Of a stretch of DNA of 64,000 nucleotides, positions 43,545-51,321 are shown piece after piece (position 1 is the first letter of the stretch; each line of letters starts with the position of its first letter). The position numbers and the translations under genes were made by a program. The notes under the pieces were generated by a model. That model was not told the origin of the DNA. It worked only from the letters and a program-made list of their open reading frames with translations, and searched no databases. Source of the stretch: an uncultured Bacillota bacterium (GTDB lineage Bacteria > Bacillota > Clostridia > Peptostreptococcales > Anaerovoracaceae); assembly GCA_949292945.1 (NCBI GenBank), contig CASFAX010000006.1, positions 1 to 64,000 on the forward strand, given 5' to 3'.

Positions 43545-44393
43545 ATGCTTGAAACGAGGAGACTCAACGACAAAAACAAGGTTATAGTAACCGCGGCTCT
43601 GACGGGAGCCGTTACCACGAAGAAAAACAATCCGAATCTGCCTACCCAGCCAAAGGAAATTGCAGAATCGGCTCTGGCCTGCTATGAGGCCGGCGCTGCG
43701 GCAGTGCACATTCACGTAAGAGACGATGAAGACAACGCCAGCATGCGCTACGATAAATTTGAAGAGGCTGTGGGACTCATCCGCGGCGCAGGATGCCCGG
43801 TAGTTCTGAACCTGACTTCTTCCGGCGGACAGGGCTTTTCCTGGGAAGAGAGAATGAAGCCTTTCATCGAACTGAAGCCGGAGCTTGCATCCTTTGATGC
43901 GGGAACCATGAACTGGCTCAACAGCGTCGTTTTCATGAACGAGCCGGAGTTTCTGGAGCTGTGCGCAGCAGAGATGACAAAGGCGGGAGTAAAACCGGAA
44001 ATCGAAGTGTTCGACATGGGAATGCTCAACACCGCCAAGTACTACATAAAGAAGGGCCTCATTAAAGAGCCGGCTCATTTCCAGCTCTGCCTGGGCGCTC
44101 CGGGAGGAATGGAAGCTACTACTGAGAACCTTCTCTTCCTCGTAAACCATCTGCCTGAGGAGTGTACATGGAGCGCCTTCGGTATAGGAAAGGGAGCTAA
44201 CGAGATAATGATGGCGTCTCTTGCTCTCGGCGGAAACGTAAGAGTGGGTCTTGAGGACAACGTGTACTACAATGCCGGACAGCTGGCAGAGTCCAACGCT
44301 CAGTTCGTAGAGAGAGTAAAGAGGATTGCAGGCGAGCTTGGAAGAACCCTTGCTACACCTGACGAGGCAAGAGAGATCCTGGGTGTAAAATAA
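43545..44393 (+). CDS. beta-keto acid cleavage enzyme (BKACE, DUF849)
   Basis: A 282-residue TIM-barrel metalloenzyme of the 3-keto-5-aminohexanoate cleavage family. Zinc ligands are His55 and His57 in VHIHVRD and Glu238 in RVGLEDNVYY; LTSSGG and LGAPGGM line the active site. BKACE proteins react a beta-keto acid with acetyl-CoA to give acetoacetate and a new CoA ester. The substrate side chain cannot be read; carnitine-type and lysine-type pathways use relatives. Start ATG 43545 is chosen for its AGGAGG 10 bases upstream; it lies 4 bases after the LarC-like stop. Confidence 0.88.
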   Translation: MLETRRLNDKNKVIVTAALTGAVTTKKNNPNLPTQPKEIAESALACYEAGAAAVHIHVRDDEDNASMRYDKFEEAVGLIRGAGCPVVLNLTSSGGQGFSWEERMKPFIELKPELASFDAGTMNWLNSVVFMNEPEFLELCAAEMTKAGVKPEIEVFDMGMLNTAKYYIKKGLIKEPAHFQLCLGAPGGMEATTENLLFLVNHLPEECTWSAFGIGKGANEIMMASLALGGNVRVGLEDNVYYNAGQLAESNAQFVERVKRIAGELGRTLATPDEAREILGVK

Positions 44394-44415
44394 ACTCCCG
44401 GCACCGGGAATGCCT

Positions 44416-44431
44416 GTTGCCGACGTGCAAC
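44416..44431 (+). promoter_or_regulatory. activator-binding palindrome upstream of sigma-54 promoter P3
   Basis: GTTGC-CGACGT-GCAAC, about 110 bases before the -24 box and 22 bases after the BKACE stop. Confidence 0.75.
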
Positions 44432-44485
44432 GGATTTTCCTGAAAAGACAACGTAAATTTTAAATCCTTATGATCACCTTGAACT

Positions 44486-44523
44486 GCAAAATGCGGATAT
44501 TCCAACGGAAAACCGCATTTTGC
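44486..44523. terminator. inverted repeat between BKACE gene and P3
   Basis: GCAAAATGCGG (44486-44496) pairs exactly with CCGCATTTTGC (44513-44523), loop 16 bases. It could end the P2 transcript, or hold the DNA between enhancer and promoter in a bent shape; no long T-tract follows. Confidence 0.45.
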
Positions 44524-44539
44524 GGAGATAGGAAACGAT

Positions 44540-44554
44540 TGGCACACCATTTGC
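44540..44554 (+). promoter_or_regulatory. sigma-54 promoter P3
   Basis: TGGCAC-ACCAT-TTGC: GG at 44541-44542 and GC at 44553-44554 with ten bases between. It drives the cyclase, dehydrogenase and dehydratase genes. Confidence 0.85.
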
Positions 44555-44640
44555 TAATCATATTGACAAAAAAGATTTCATTGTGTCGGGGCGAAAGGCT
44601 CCGCCGCAAAATATATTACGACAGAAAAGGAGATAGTATT

Positions 44641-45558
44641 ATGTCAGAAATTGCTGTAAGACACACTCGCGAAGAGTGCTTTGCACACACTAACGACTGG
44701 AAGAAGCCTTATGATGGAAGTATCTTTGACATGTTCAGGGGAGGATCCTTCGAGCTTATCGACCTTTCCAACCCGTTCGGAAGGGGAAATCCGCTCTGGC
44801 CGTCCAACGGAGACTTCCACATCGACAGAGTACAGCACATGCCGATGCACTATCGTCTGCTTCAGACATTTAACGATTTCCACATGCATAACTCCACTCA
44901 TGCAGATTCCCCTGCTCACGTAATTCCTGAGAGCCCGTTCACTCATGAGCTTCCTATCCAGAACTACTTCGGAGAAGCTGTATGTCTCGACATTCCTAAG
45001 GGAAAGTGGGAGCTCATCACAGTTGAAGACATCGAAGAAGCTGCAAAGAAGGTTCCTGGCGGAATCAAGGAAGGCGACTGGGTTCTTCTCAACACCGGAA
45101 CTCACAGACGCTGGGGTGAAAACGACGACTACTTCGCATACAGCCCTGGACTTTCCATCGAAGGCGCAAAGTGGTTCGTTGAGCATCACGTAAGAGGAGT
45201 AGGCTTTGACATGCAGGCTATCGACCACATTCTCTACACCTACGCTGCTGACCACGGCCCTGGCCCGTACGTACCTCGTATAGTAGAAGAGTATGAGGAG
45301 CAGTTCGGCCATCCTGCACTGGAAGATTTCCCTGAGTGGGAGCCTTGCCACGACATTCTCATGGCAAACAACGTAATGGGTATTGAAAACCTGGGCGGAG
45401 ATCTGGACAAGGTAACTAACCAGAGATTCCTCTTCTGCGCATTCCCGCTTCGCTGGTACATGGGAGACGGCACCATCGTAAGAGCTGTTGCCTTCGTACC
45501 TTCCGACAGAATCGACAGAAGCGTTCCTGACAAAGAGTATCCATACGGAGTATATTAA
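44641..45558 (+). CDS. cyclase-family hydrolase (kynurenine formamidase-like)
   Basis: A 305-residue metal-dependent hydrolase with the family metal motif HNSTHADSPAH (about 81-91) and a later DMQAIDHILY segment. Members hydrolyse cyclic or aryl amides and related bonds (kynurenine formamidase, isatin hydrolase); the substrate here is unknown. First gene behind P3, so it may open a ring or release an acyl group early in the pathway. AAAGGAGA precedes ATG 44641. A partial terminator follows. Confidence 0.85.
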   Translation: MSEIAVRHTREECFAHTNDWKKPYDGSIFDMFRGGSFELIDLSNPFGRGNPLWPSNGDFHIDRVQHMPMHYRLLQTFNDFHMHNSTHADSPAHVIPESPFTHELPIQNYFGEAVCLDIPKGKWELITVEDIEEAAKKVPGGIKEGDWVLLNTGTHRRWGENDDYFAYSPGLSIEGAKWFVEHHVRGVGFDMQAIDHILYTYAADHGPGPYVPRIVEEYEEQFGHPALEDFPEWEPCHDILMANNVMGIENLGGDLDKVTNQRFLFCAFPLRWYMGDGTIVRAVAFVPSDRIDRSVPDKEYPYGVY

Positions 45559-45568
45559 AAAACATTTA

Positions 45569-45602
45569 CGGGAAATTCCCTCAGGGGAGTTTCCTGTTTT
45601 AT
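45569..45602 (+). terminator. attenuator-like hairpin between cyclase and dehydrogenase genes
   Basis: GGAAATTCCC (45571-45580) pairs with GGGGAGTTTCC (45584-45594), with G-T pairs, followed by TGTTTT. It probably lowers rather than stops downstream expression, as no other promoter is clear before 45639. Confidence 0.55.
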
Positions 45603-45638
45603 CAATGAAACAGTTAAAGAAAGAGAGCATGAGGTTTT

Positions 45639-46583
45639 ATGGAAGATAAGAAAAAAATTGCCGTTTTAGGCGCAGGCACCATGGGTACCGGCATCGGCCA
45701 GACCTTTGCCATGAAAGGCCACGAGGTAATGCTCATATACGTGTACGACGACAAGCTTCGTGCAAAGCCTGTGGAGACCATGACGAAGAATCTTCAGATT
45801 CTAGCAGATAACGGCGTTATAGACGAAAAGGAAATTCCGGAAATCACAGGCAGAGTAAGATTCACAGAGTCCCTGGAAGAGGCTGCCGGATTTGCCGATA
45901 TCATATTCGAGTGCATAGTAGAAAACCTTTCCGTAAAGCAGGACTATTTCGCGAAGCTTGACGCCCTCTGTCCTGAAAAGACCATCCTTGCGACAAATAC
46001 TTCAGCCATCAGCGTTACGGAAATCGCCGAGAAATCCGTCCACAAGGAAAGAATCATAGGCACCCACTACTGGAATCCGGCATACCTGATTCCGCTGGTG
46101 GAAGTGGTAAAGACGAAATACGTCTCCGATGATGTGGTTTCCGAAACGTGCAGAATTCTGGAGGACGCGGGAAAGAAGCCGGTTATAGTGCAGAAAGATG
46201 TACCGGGTTTCCTTGCAAACAGAATGCAGCACGCTCTCTTCAGAGAGGCAATATCCATAGTTGAAAACGGCATAGCCACAGCGGAGGACGTGGATAAGGC
46301 CATAAAGTACGGCTTCGGCATGAGACTGGGAATCCGTCCGCCTATGGAAGTAATAGACGCAGGCGGAACAGATCTTACCTACAGCATTCACAGGTACCTG
46401 TTCCCTCACATCGAGAACTCAACGGAACCTTCTCCTCTCCTTAAGCAGAAGCTGGACGAAGGCAAGCTGGGATTCAAGAGCGGCGAGGGCTTCATGAAGT
46501 GGAGCAAAGAAGACATAGAAAAGTCCAACAAGGACATGATAGAAGGGCTCATCAAAGTTGCGAAGGCCCTTGACAGAATTTAA
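45639..46583 (+). CDS. 3-hydroxyacyl-CoA dehydrogenase family
   Basis: A 314-residue NAD-dependent dehydrogenase: VLGAGTMGTGIGQTFA (9-24), ATNTSAISVTEIA, the catalytic His in IGTHYWNPAYLIPLVEVV and the C-terminal domain with GFGMRLGIRPPMEVIDAGG. The 'HYWNPAYLIPLVEV' variant recalls members acting on 3-hydroxy compounds other than simple acyl-CoA (for example carnitine dehydrogenase), so it may make the beta-keto acid for the BKACE enzyme; ordinary 3-hydroxybutyryl-CoA oxidation feeding the thiolase is equally possible. Confidence 0.88.
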   Translation: MEDKKKIAVLGAGTMGTGIGQTFAMKGHEVMLIYVYDDKLRAKPVETMTKNLQILADNGVIDEKEIPEITGRVRFTESLEEAAGFADIIFECIVENLSVKQDYFAKLDALCPEKTILATNTSAISVTEIAEKSVHKERIIGTHYWNPAYLIPLVEVVKTKYVSDDVVSETCRILEDAGKKPVIVQKDVPGFLANRMQHALFREAISIVENGIATAEDVDKAIKYGFGMRLGIRPPMEVIDAGGTDLTYSIHRYLFPHIENSTEPSPLLKQKLDEGKLGFKSGEGFMKWSKEDIEKSNKDMIEGLIKVAKALDRI

Positions 46584-46609
46584 CCTTACCATATGAAGTG
46601 GAGGAATAT

Positions 46610-48094
46610 ATGGCAATGATGACAGCCGCAGAATACATTGAAAGTCTGCGCAAACTGAAAACCAGAGTATACATGTTCGGCGAGAAAATCGACAACTGGG
46701 TGGATCATCCCATTATCCGTCCGTCCATAAACTGCGTTGCGATGACCTACGCTCTCGCCCAGAATCCGGAATACGCCGATCTTATGACGGCAAAGTCAAA
46801 CCTTACGGGAAAGACCGTAAACAGGTTCACCCATCTTCACCAGAGCACCGAAGACCTTGTAAAGAAGGTGAAGATGCAGAGACTTTTAGGCCAGAAGACC
46901 GCAAGCTGCTTCCAGCGCTGCGTGGGTATGGACGCCTTTAACGCCGTATACTCGACCACATTTGAAATCGACGAAAAGTGCGGAACCGATTACCATAACC
47001 GTTTCATAGAGTTTCTGAAGATGGTTCAGGATAAGGATCTTACCGTTGACGGCGCCATGACCGACCCGAAAGGGGACAGAAGCAAGGCCCCTCACGCACA
47101 GTCTGATCCGGATCTCTTCCTTCACATAGTGGAAAGACGTCCTGACGGAATCGTGGTAAGAGGCGCAAAGGCTCATCAGACCGGCTCCGTAAACTCCCAC
47201 TGGCATATCATCATGCCTACTCAGAGCATGAGGGCTGAAGACGCAGACTACGCAGTTTCCTTTGCGTGTCCGAGCGACGCGGAGGGTCTTTACATGATAT
47301 ACGGAAGACAGTCCTGCGATACGAGAAAGCTGGAGGAAAATGCGGATATAGACGTAGGCAATAAAAAGTTCGGCGGTCAGGAAGCCCTCGTGGTGTTCGA
47401 CGACGTGTTCATCCCTAACGAGTACGTATTCATGGCAGGCGAGTACGAGTTTGCAGGAATGATGGTAGAGCGTTTTGCGGGATACCACAGGCAGAGCTAC
47501 GGCGGATGCAAAGTCGGCGTAGGCGACGTGGTTATCGGAGCTGCGGCCCTTGCTGCCGAGTACAACGGCTGCGAGAAGGCTTCCGCCGTGAAGGACAAGC
47601 TCATAGAAATGACGCACCTTAACGAAACCCTTTACTCCTGCGGTATCGCATGCTCCTGCGAGGGATGTCAGACAAAGGCTGGAAACTACCAGATAGATCT
47701 GCTCCTTGCAAACGTGTGCAAGCAGAACATAACAAGATACCCTTACGAGATAGTTCGTCTCGCCGAGGACATAGCAGGGGGCCTCATGGTTACCATGCCG
47801 AGCCAGGCGGACTTTAAGTCCGATGAAGTAGTGGGAAAGAACGGCGAGACCATCGGAGACATCTGCAACAAGTACTTTGCCGCAAGGGAGGGCGTAAGCA
47901 CAGAGGACAGAATGAGAGTTCTGAGATTCCTTGAGAACATATGCCTTGGAAGCGCAGCCGTAGGCTACAGAACCGAATCACTTCACGGCGCAGGATCCCC
48001 TCAGGCCCAGCGTATAATGATAGGAAGACAGGGCAACATAGAGGAAAAAAAGGAATTCGCAAGGATAATTGCGGGAATCAAAAAAGAAAACTAA
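46610..48094 (+). CDS. 4-hydroxybutyryl-CoA dehydratase / vinylacetyl-CoA isomerase family
   Basis: A 494-residue flavoprotein of the 4-hydroxyphenylacetate 3-hydroxylase superfamily. All four [4Fe-4S] ligands of the Clostridium aminobutyricum enzyme (C99, C103, H292, C299) are present, shifted by one: Cys100 and Cys104 in CFQRCVGMDA, His293 and Cys300 in YHRQSYGGC. This supports radical dehydration of a 4-hydroxyacyl-CoA to a 2-enoyl-CoA in an oxygen-sensitive enzyme. No CoA transferase (abfT) or crotonase is adjacent. ATG 46610 follows GTGGAGG; an in-frame GTG at 46598 is less likely. A strong terminator follows. Confidence 0.88.
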   Translation: MAMMTAAEYIESLRKLKTRVYMFGEKIDNWVDHPIIRPSINCVAMTYALAQNPEYADLMTAKSNLTGKTVNRFTHLHQSTEDLVKKVKMQRLLGQKTASCFQRCVGMDAFNAVYSTTFEIDEKCGTDYHNRFIEFLKMVQDKDLTVDGAMTDPKGDRSKAPHAQSDPDLFLHIVERRPDGIVVRGAKAHQTGSVNSHWHIIMPTQSMRAEDADYAVSFACPSDAEGLYMIYGRQSCDTRKLEENADIDVGNKKFGGQEALVVFDDVFIPNEYVFMAGEYEFAGMMVERFAGYHRQSYGGCKVGVGDVVIGAAALAAEYNGCEKASAVKDKLIEMTHLNETLYSCGIACSCEGCQTKAGNYQIDLLLANVCKQNITRYPYEIVRLAEDIAGGLMVTMPSQADFKSDEVVGKNGETIGDICNKYFAAREGVSTEDRMRVLRFLENICLGSAAVGYRTESLHGAGSPQAQRIMIGRQGNIEEKKEFARIIAGIKKEN

Positions 48095-48113
48095 CCGAAT
48101 CTACTATTTGTCG

Positions 48114-48170
48114 CAAAAAAGAACCGACGCACCGGCATTGGAATACAACCGGTGCGTCGGTTCTTTTTGC
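48114..48170. terminator. very strong terminator ending the sigma-54 island
   Basis: A perfect 20-bp stem (48116-48135 with 48149-48168; core GAACCGACGCACCGG) with A and T tracts on its two sides, able to act in both directions. Confidence 0.92.
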
Positions 48171-48365
48171 AAACTTTGACATAAAAGCAGCATACAGCAA
48201 AAAGGTCAAGGCGAAAGTTGCCATTTTTGATTGAAAAAGAATAAAGGTCAAAGAAATCAGAGGATTGCGCTGAAAATTCTTTGACCTTAAAACGTTTAGA
48301 ATACTACTATGTCAAAGTTCGCCTTGACAAGTTGGCTTTTTTTATAGGTTCATGTCAAAATTTGC
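48169..48365. repeat. 197-bp element with nested inverted TTTGAC repeats
   Basis: Ends GCAAACTTTGACAT (48169-48182) and ATGTCAAAATTTGC (48352-48365) are inverted repeats with one mismatch. Inside are AACTTTGACAT/ATGTCAAAGTT (48172-48182, 48309-48319), GTCAAGGCGAA/TTCGCCTTGAC (48205-48215, 48318-48328) and AAGGTCAAAGAA/TTCTTTGACCTT (48244-48255, 48277-48288). No gene is encoded. It resembles a small non-autonomous mobile element or multi-site operator at the edge of an acquired cassette; this covers the 330-base gap together with the terminator. Confidence 0.55.
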
Positions 48366-48424
48366 AGAATCGTAAGGGGGAGCTTTCCGCAAGGAGCAAG
48401 GGCTATGCCCACAATCTGAAAGAG

Positions 48425-50464
48425 TTAAGCGTAGTTACGCATAACTCTTGATCGAAGTACAAAGAAAATAGCAATCTGAATTATCAGCACCAAACCGCAC
48501 ACACAACCAACTAATTGCATTGTTTCACCAATGTAAATAACGCCGGACACCAGCATAATGCGGTATGCCGTAAAGGCTCCAATAGTGCAGCCAAGTACGG
48601 TGGGAATAAAATAGACGAATAGCATTTGTTTTGTAATAAGTCCTTTAATCTTTTTGCGCTTCATTCCCAATCGTCGTAGATCATTATAGACTTCTGCGTC
48701 GTCCCACATGGTGCTGATAAGTTTTAGTCCAATAACCATGACTGCGGACACAAAGGCAACAATGGCGATAAACAGCATGAGCATAAGGTAGGTGGCAAAG
48801 GCTTCAAACTGCGTAGTCGTACTGCTTAACTTTGAAAGCGGATATAGCGGCCACAACCGGGCAATTTTAGTTTCATTGCCGTCAAAGGAAAGATACTCCG
48901 CCTGACTTCCCGTTTTCTCGAATGTCGCGCTGTTGTGCCAATTTGTAAAGATTACTCCGTTGCTATCCGAGATGACGGCTTTCAGAATATTGTCCTGAAA
49001 CTCTGTCGTGTCTTGCCAGTTTTCCACATTTACCATATAGGATACGGCTTTATATTCGTCAGCAAGGGTAGCCGCAATCGTGCGGTAATCTTCAGCGTTC
49101 AAAATCAGAAAAGAAGAAAATACAGACCGTGTATTAAAAAGCCCATCGCGGCATATCGGCTCATTTTGTATGAAGTAAAACTCCTGCTTGGTAGTTGGGT
49201 TGTAAAAAAGGCTGCTTTCTGCCGAAAAAGCGTTTAGTTTATATTCCATGCTGCTGTCATAGTAAACCGTGTAGCTTCCTTTTGGTACGGATATTGCCGC
49301 GCCGGATAAGGCGTTGAAGTTATCTTCGCTTACGATGATACGCGAACCCCAATCACGCTCACCGTTTTTATAATTGTTCTGCACACCGAGCAACAGGCAG
49401 TCTATATGCTTTATGTCGGTAATGGTCGCATTGCTTTCCTCGGCTATTTCTTCAATACGGCTTTCGGTCATGGGGTGTTCACAGGTCGAATTGATCGTGT
49501 AATCGTATGGCTCGTTCAGAGCGACATTATACCCGTCAATAAATCCTGCCGCTATGAAGCCGATACCAAATGTCGTAAAGGTAATGAGAAGCGTCGCAAC
49601 AAATATAGAACGGGTATATTGCCGGATTTTCTGTTTTAGAAGATTGTAAAAGACAATGTTCTTGTAATATGCTTTGTCATTGTACTTTTTCAGAATATCC
49701 CCGATAGACGCGCATTGAATAATCAACAGATAAACGCCTAAAACTGCTCCCGCCAGGCCTGCAAAGGCCAGCAAAGTATTGAGAAAACCGCCGATATTCT
49801 GCAAGGCGAAAAAGGCAACGATCCCGGCAGGGACAAGTAATGAGCCTGAAATCAGCAAGAATAAACTTCCGCTTTTTGCCGTTTCATTTTCATCAGAGGT
49901 CTTAATGATTTTTAAAATATCAACATTTTTGATGTATCTGCGGTTAATCGTCCGCAAAATAAACCAATTAAGCAGGGAAAACAGCACCGCAATGATTAAC
50001 CCCACCCAGCCGATACTGAATGCTGTTTCCTGTGTCCCCAAAAACACATTGAGAAGCGACCAGCATAGGTAAGCAAGGGGAACCGACAAAAGCAGGCCAA
50101 CTAATGCAGCAAATTGAAAAAGAAGCGTGTATTCTTTCACAACAATTTTTTGAACGGTGCGCCGGTCTATGCCGAGGGACAGAAAAATTCCTATCTCCCG
50201 CGACTTATATTTCAGGAAAATACTGTCTGCATACACAAGAAAGACAATGATTCCAAGCATGGAGCCGAAAAACATAGCTTGTGAAATAGTTTGTGTTGAA
50301 CCGCCGTCAACCAGGACGTTTGTGACAGTAGGGCTGTACTGCAAAACGCCGTATGCCCCTGTCATTGCTATGGAAAAAACAACAGAGAAGAAGAAAAGCC
50401 CGTATTGCTTTCGGCTATTCTTAAAAAGTTTTCTGCTAATATCGTTAAGCGTCATACCCATCAC
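48425..50464 (-). CDS. BceB-like ABC transporter permease (FtsX family)
   Basis: A 679-residue membrane protein: an N-terminal helix (about 22-42), a first FtsX block of helices (60-180), more helices around 205-270 and 295-320, a large extracellular domain (about 320-560), and a final three-helix FtsX block. This is the layout of BceB-type permeases, which with an ATPase free peptide antibiotics from lipid targets and signal to a kinase. GTG 50464 or ATG 50461 behind AAAGG; both overlap the ATPase gene end. Codon use (frequent CAA, ATT, CGA) differs from the host. Confidence 0.85.
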   Translation of the reverse strand: MMGMTLNDISRKLFKNSRKQYGLFFFSVVFSIAMTGAYGVLQYSPTVTNVLVDGGSTQTISQAMFFGSMLGIIVFLVYADSIFLKYKSREIGIFLSLGIDRRTVQKIVVKEYTLLFQFAALVGLLLSVPLAYLCWSLLNVFLGTQETAFSIGWVGLIIAVLFSLLNWFILRTINRRYIKNVDILKIIKTSDENETAKSGSLFLLISGSLLVPAGIVAFFALQNIGGFLNTLLAFAGLAGAVLGVYLLIIQCASIGDILKKYNDKAYYKNIVFYNLLKQKIRQYTRSIFVATLLITFTTFGIGFIAAGFIDGYNVALNEPYDYTINSTCEHPMTESRIEEIAEESNATITDIKHIDCLLLGVQNNYKNGERDWGSRIIVSEDNFNALSGAAISVPKGSYTVYYDSSMEYKLNAFSAESSLFYNPTTKQEFYFIQNEPICRDGLFNTRSVFSSFLILNAEDYRTIAATLADEYKAVSYMVNVENWQDTTEFQDNILKAVISDSNGVIFTNWHNSATFEKTGSQAEYLSFDGNETKIARLWPLYPLSKLSSTTTQFEAFATYLMLMLFIAIVAFVSAVMVIGLKLISTMWDDAEVYNDLRRLGMKRKKIKGLITKQMLFVYFIPTVLGCTIGAFTAYRIMLVSGVIYIGETMQLVGCVCGLVLIIQIAIFFVLRSRVMRNYA

Positions 50465-51197
50465 CGTTTACCTTTCTTGTGAAGTCCAATAGTTCGTCAA
50501 GAAAATCTCTGGGCTGTCCGCGACGCACCAGTTCACCGAATACGATACCGTCTTTTAAGGCAATTACCTTGTCGGCATAAGAAGCCGCAAACGCATCATG
50601 CGTAACCATGGAAATTGTCGCTCCCATTTTTTCTTTCGCGTTCAAAAATGCTTCTATGACAGCAGTACTCGATTTTGAATCGAGATTTCCCGTAGGTTCA
50701 TCTGCCAGGATAATGGACGGATTATTAGACAATGCTCTCGCTATAGACGCTCGTTGTTTTTGTCCTCCGGATACTTCGGCAGGATATTTTTCCGCAATTT
50801 CTTCAATGCCGAAAACCGCTAACAGATTATGGGTGTTATGCTCCATTCGGCTTTTGCCTTTTCCAGCAATAATCTGAGGCAGAAAAATATTTTCACGGAT
50901 TGTCAGCCCGTTCAGCAGCATAAAATCTTGAAAAACAAAACCAAGTTTATGCTGCCTTATTTCTGCAAGTTCATTTTCTTCGCCGGTTAGAATATCCTGC
51001 CCGTCAAGAATGACCTTCCCGCCGTCCGCACTTATAAAGCCGGATATTACATTGAGCAGCGTCGTTTTCCCGCTGCCGGACGGCCCCATAATGGCGACAA
51101 ATTCCCCGTCGTGAATGATCGCGGAAATTTCTTTCAAAACAGGGTAATCTATTCCTTTTGAACGATATGTCTTTGAAACTTTTTCGATTTGTAACAT
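50445..51197 (-). CDS. BceA-like ABC transporter ATPase
   Basis: A 250-residue ATPase: Walker A GPSGSGKTTLLN (about 39-50), Q-loop VFQDFMLLNG, signature VSGGQKQRASIARAL, Walker B IILADEPTGNLDS. It belongs to the MacB/BceA group that energises FtsX-type permeases, and the permease gene overlaps its 3' end by 20 bases. It is transcribed separately from the sensor genes because a terminator lies upstream; a CTGTA-N7-TACAG repeat in its leader is a likely response regulator site. Confidence 0.92.
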   Translation of the reverse strand: MLQIEKVSKTYRSKGIDYPVLKEISAIIHDGEFVAIMGPSGSGKTTLLNVISGFISADGGKVILDGQDILTGEENELAEIRQHKLGFVFQDFMLLNGLTIRENIFLPQIIAGKGKSRMEHNTHNLLAVFGIEEIAEKYPAEVSGGQKQRASIARALSNNPSIILADEPTGNLDSKSSTAVIEAFLNAKEKMGATISMVTHDAFAASYADKVIALKDGIVFGELVRRGQPRDFLDELLDFTRKVNGDGYDA

Positions 51198-51218
51198 AGT
51201 CTCCGCCTTTCATAATCG

Positions 51219-51235
51219 CTGTATCTGGTTTACAG
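51219..51235 (-). promoter_or_regulatory. candidate response-regulator operator of the ABC genes
   Basis: Inverted repeat CTGTA-N7-TACAG, 22 bases before the ATPase start. BceR-type regulators bind inverted repeats in such leaders; its closeness to the start codon is unusual. Confidence 0.4.
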
Positions 51236-51274
51236 CCTCATTCTAAAAGGCAGTTTTCAAATATTTATCAAACG

Positions 51275-51302
51275 AAAAAATCCCCCTGTAAAAATACAGG
51301 GA
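51275..51302 (-). terminator. intrinsic terminator of the two-component genes
   Basis: Read on the minus strand: stem CCCTGTA / TACAGGG (51284-51290, 51295-51301) with a four-base loop, then TTTTTT (51275-51280). Confidence 0.88.
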
Positions 51303-51321
51303 GATTGCAGAAAGTAATTTA

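Noticed and set aside
44563..44568. TTGACA as a sigma-70 -35 box before the cyclase gene
   Set aside because: No -10 box at 16-18 bases; the sigma-54 promoter just upstream explains expression.
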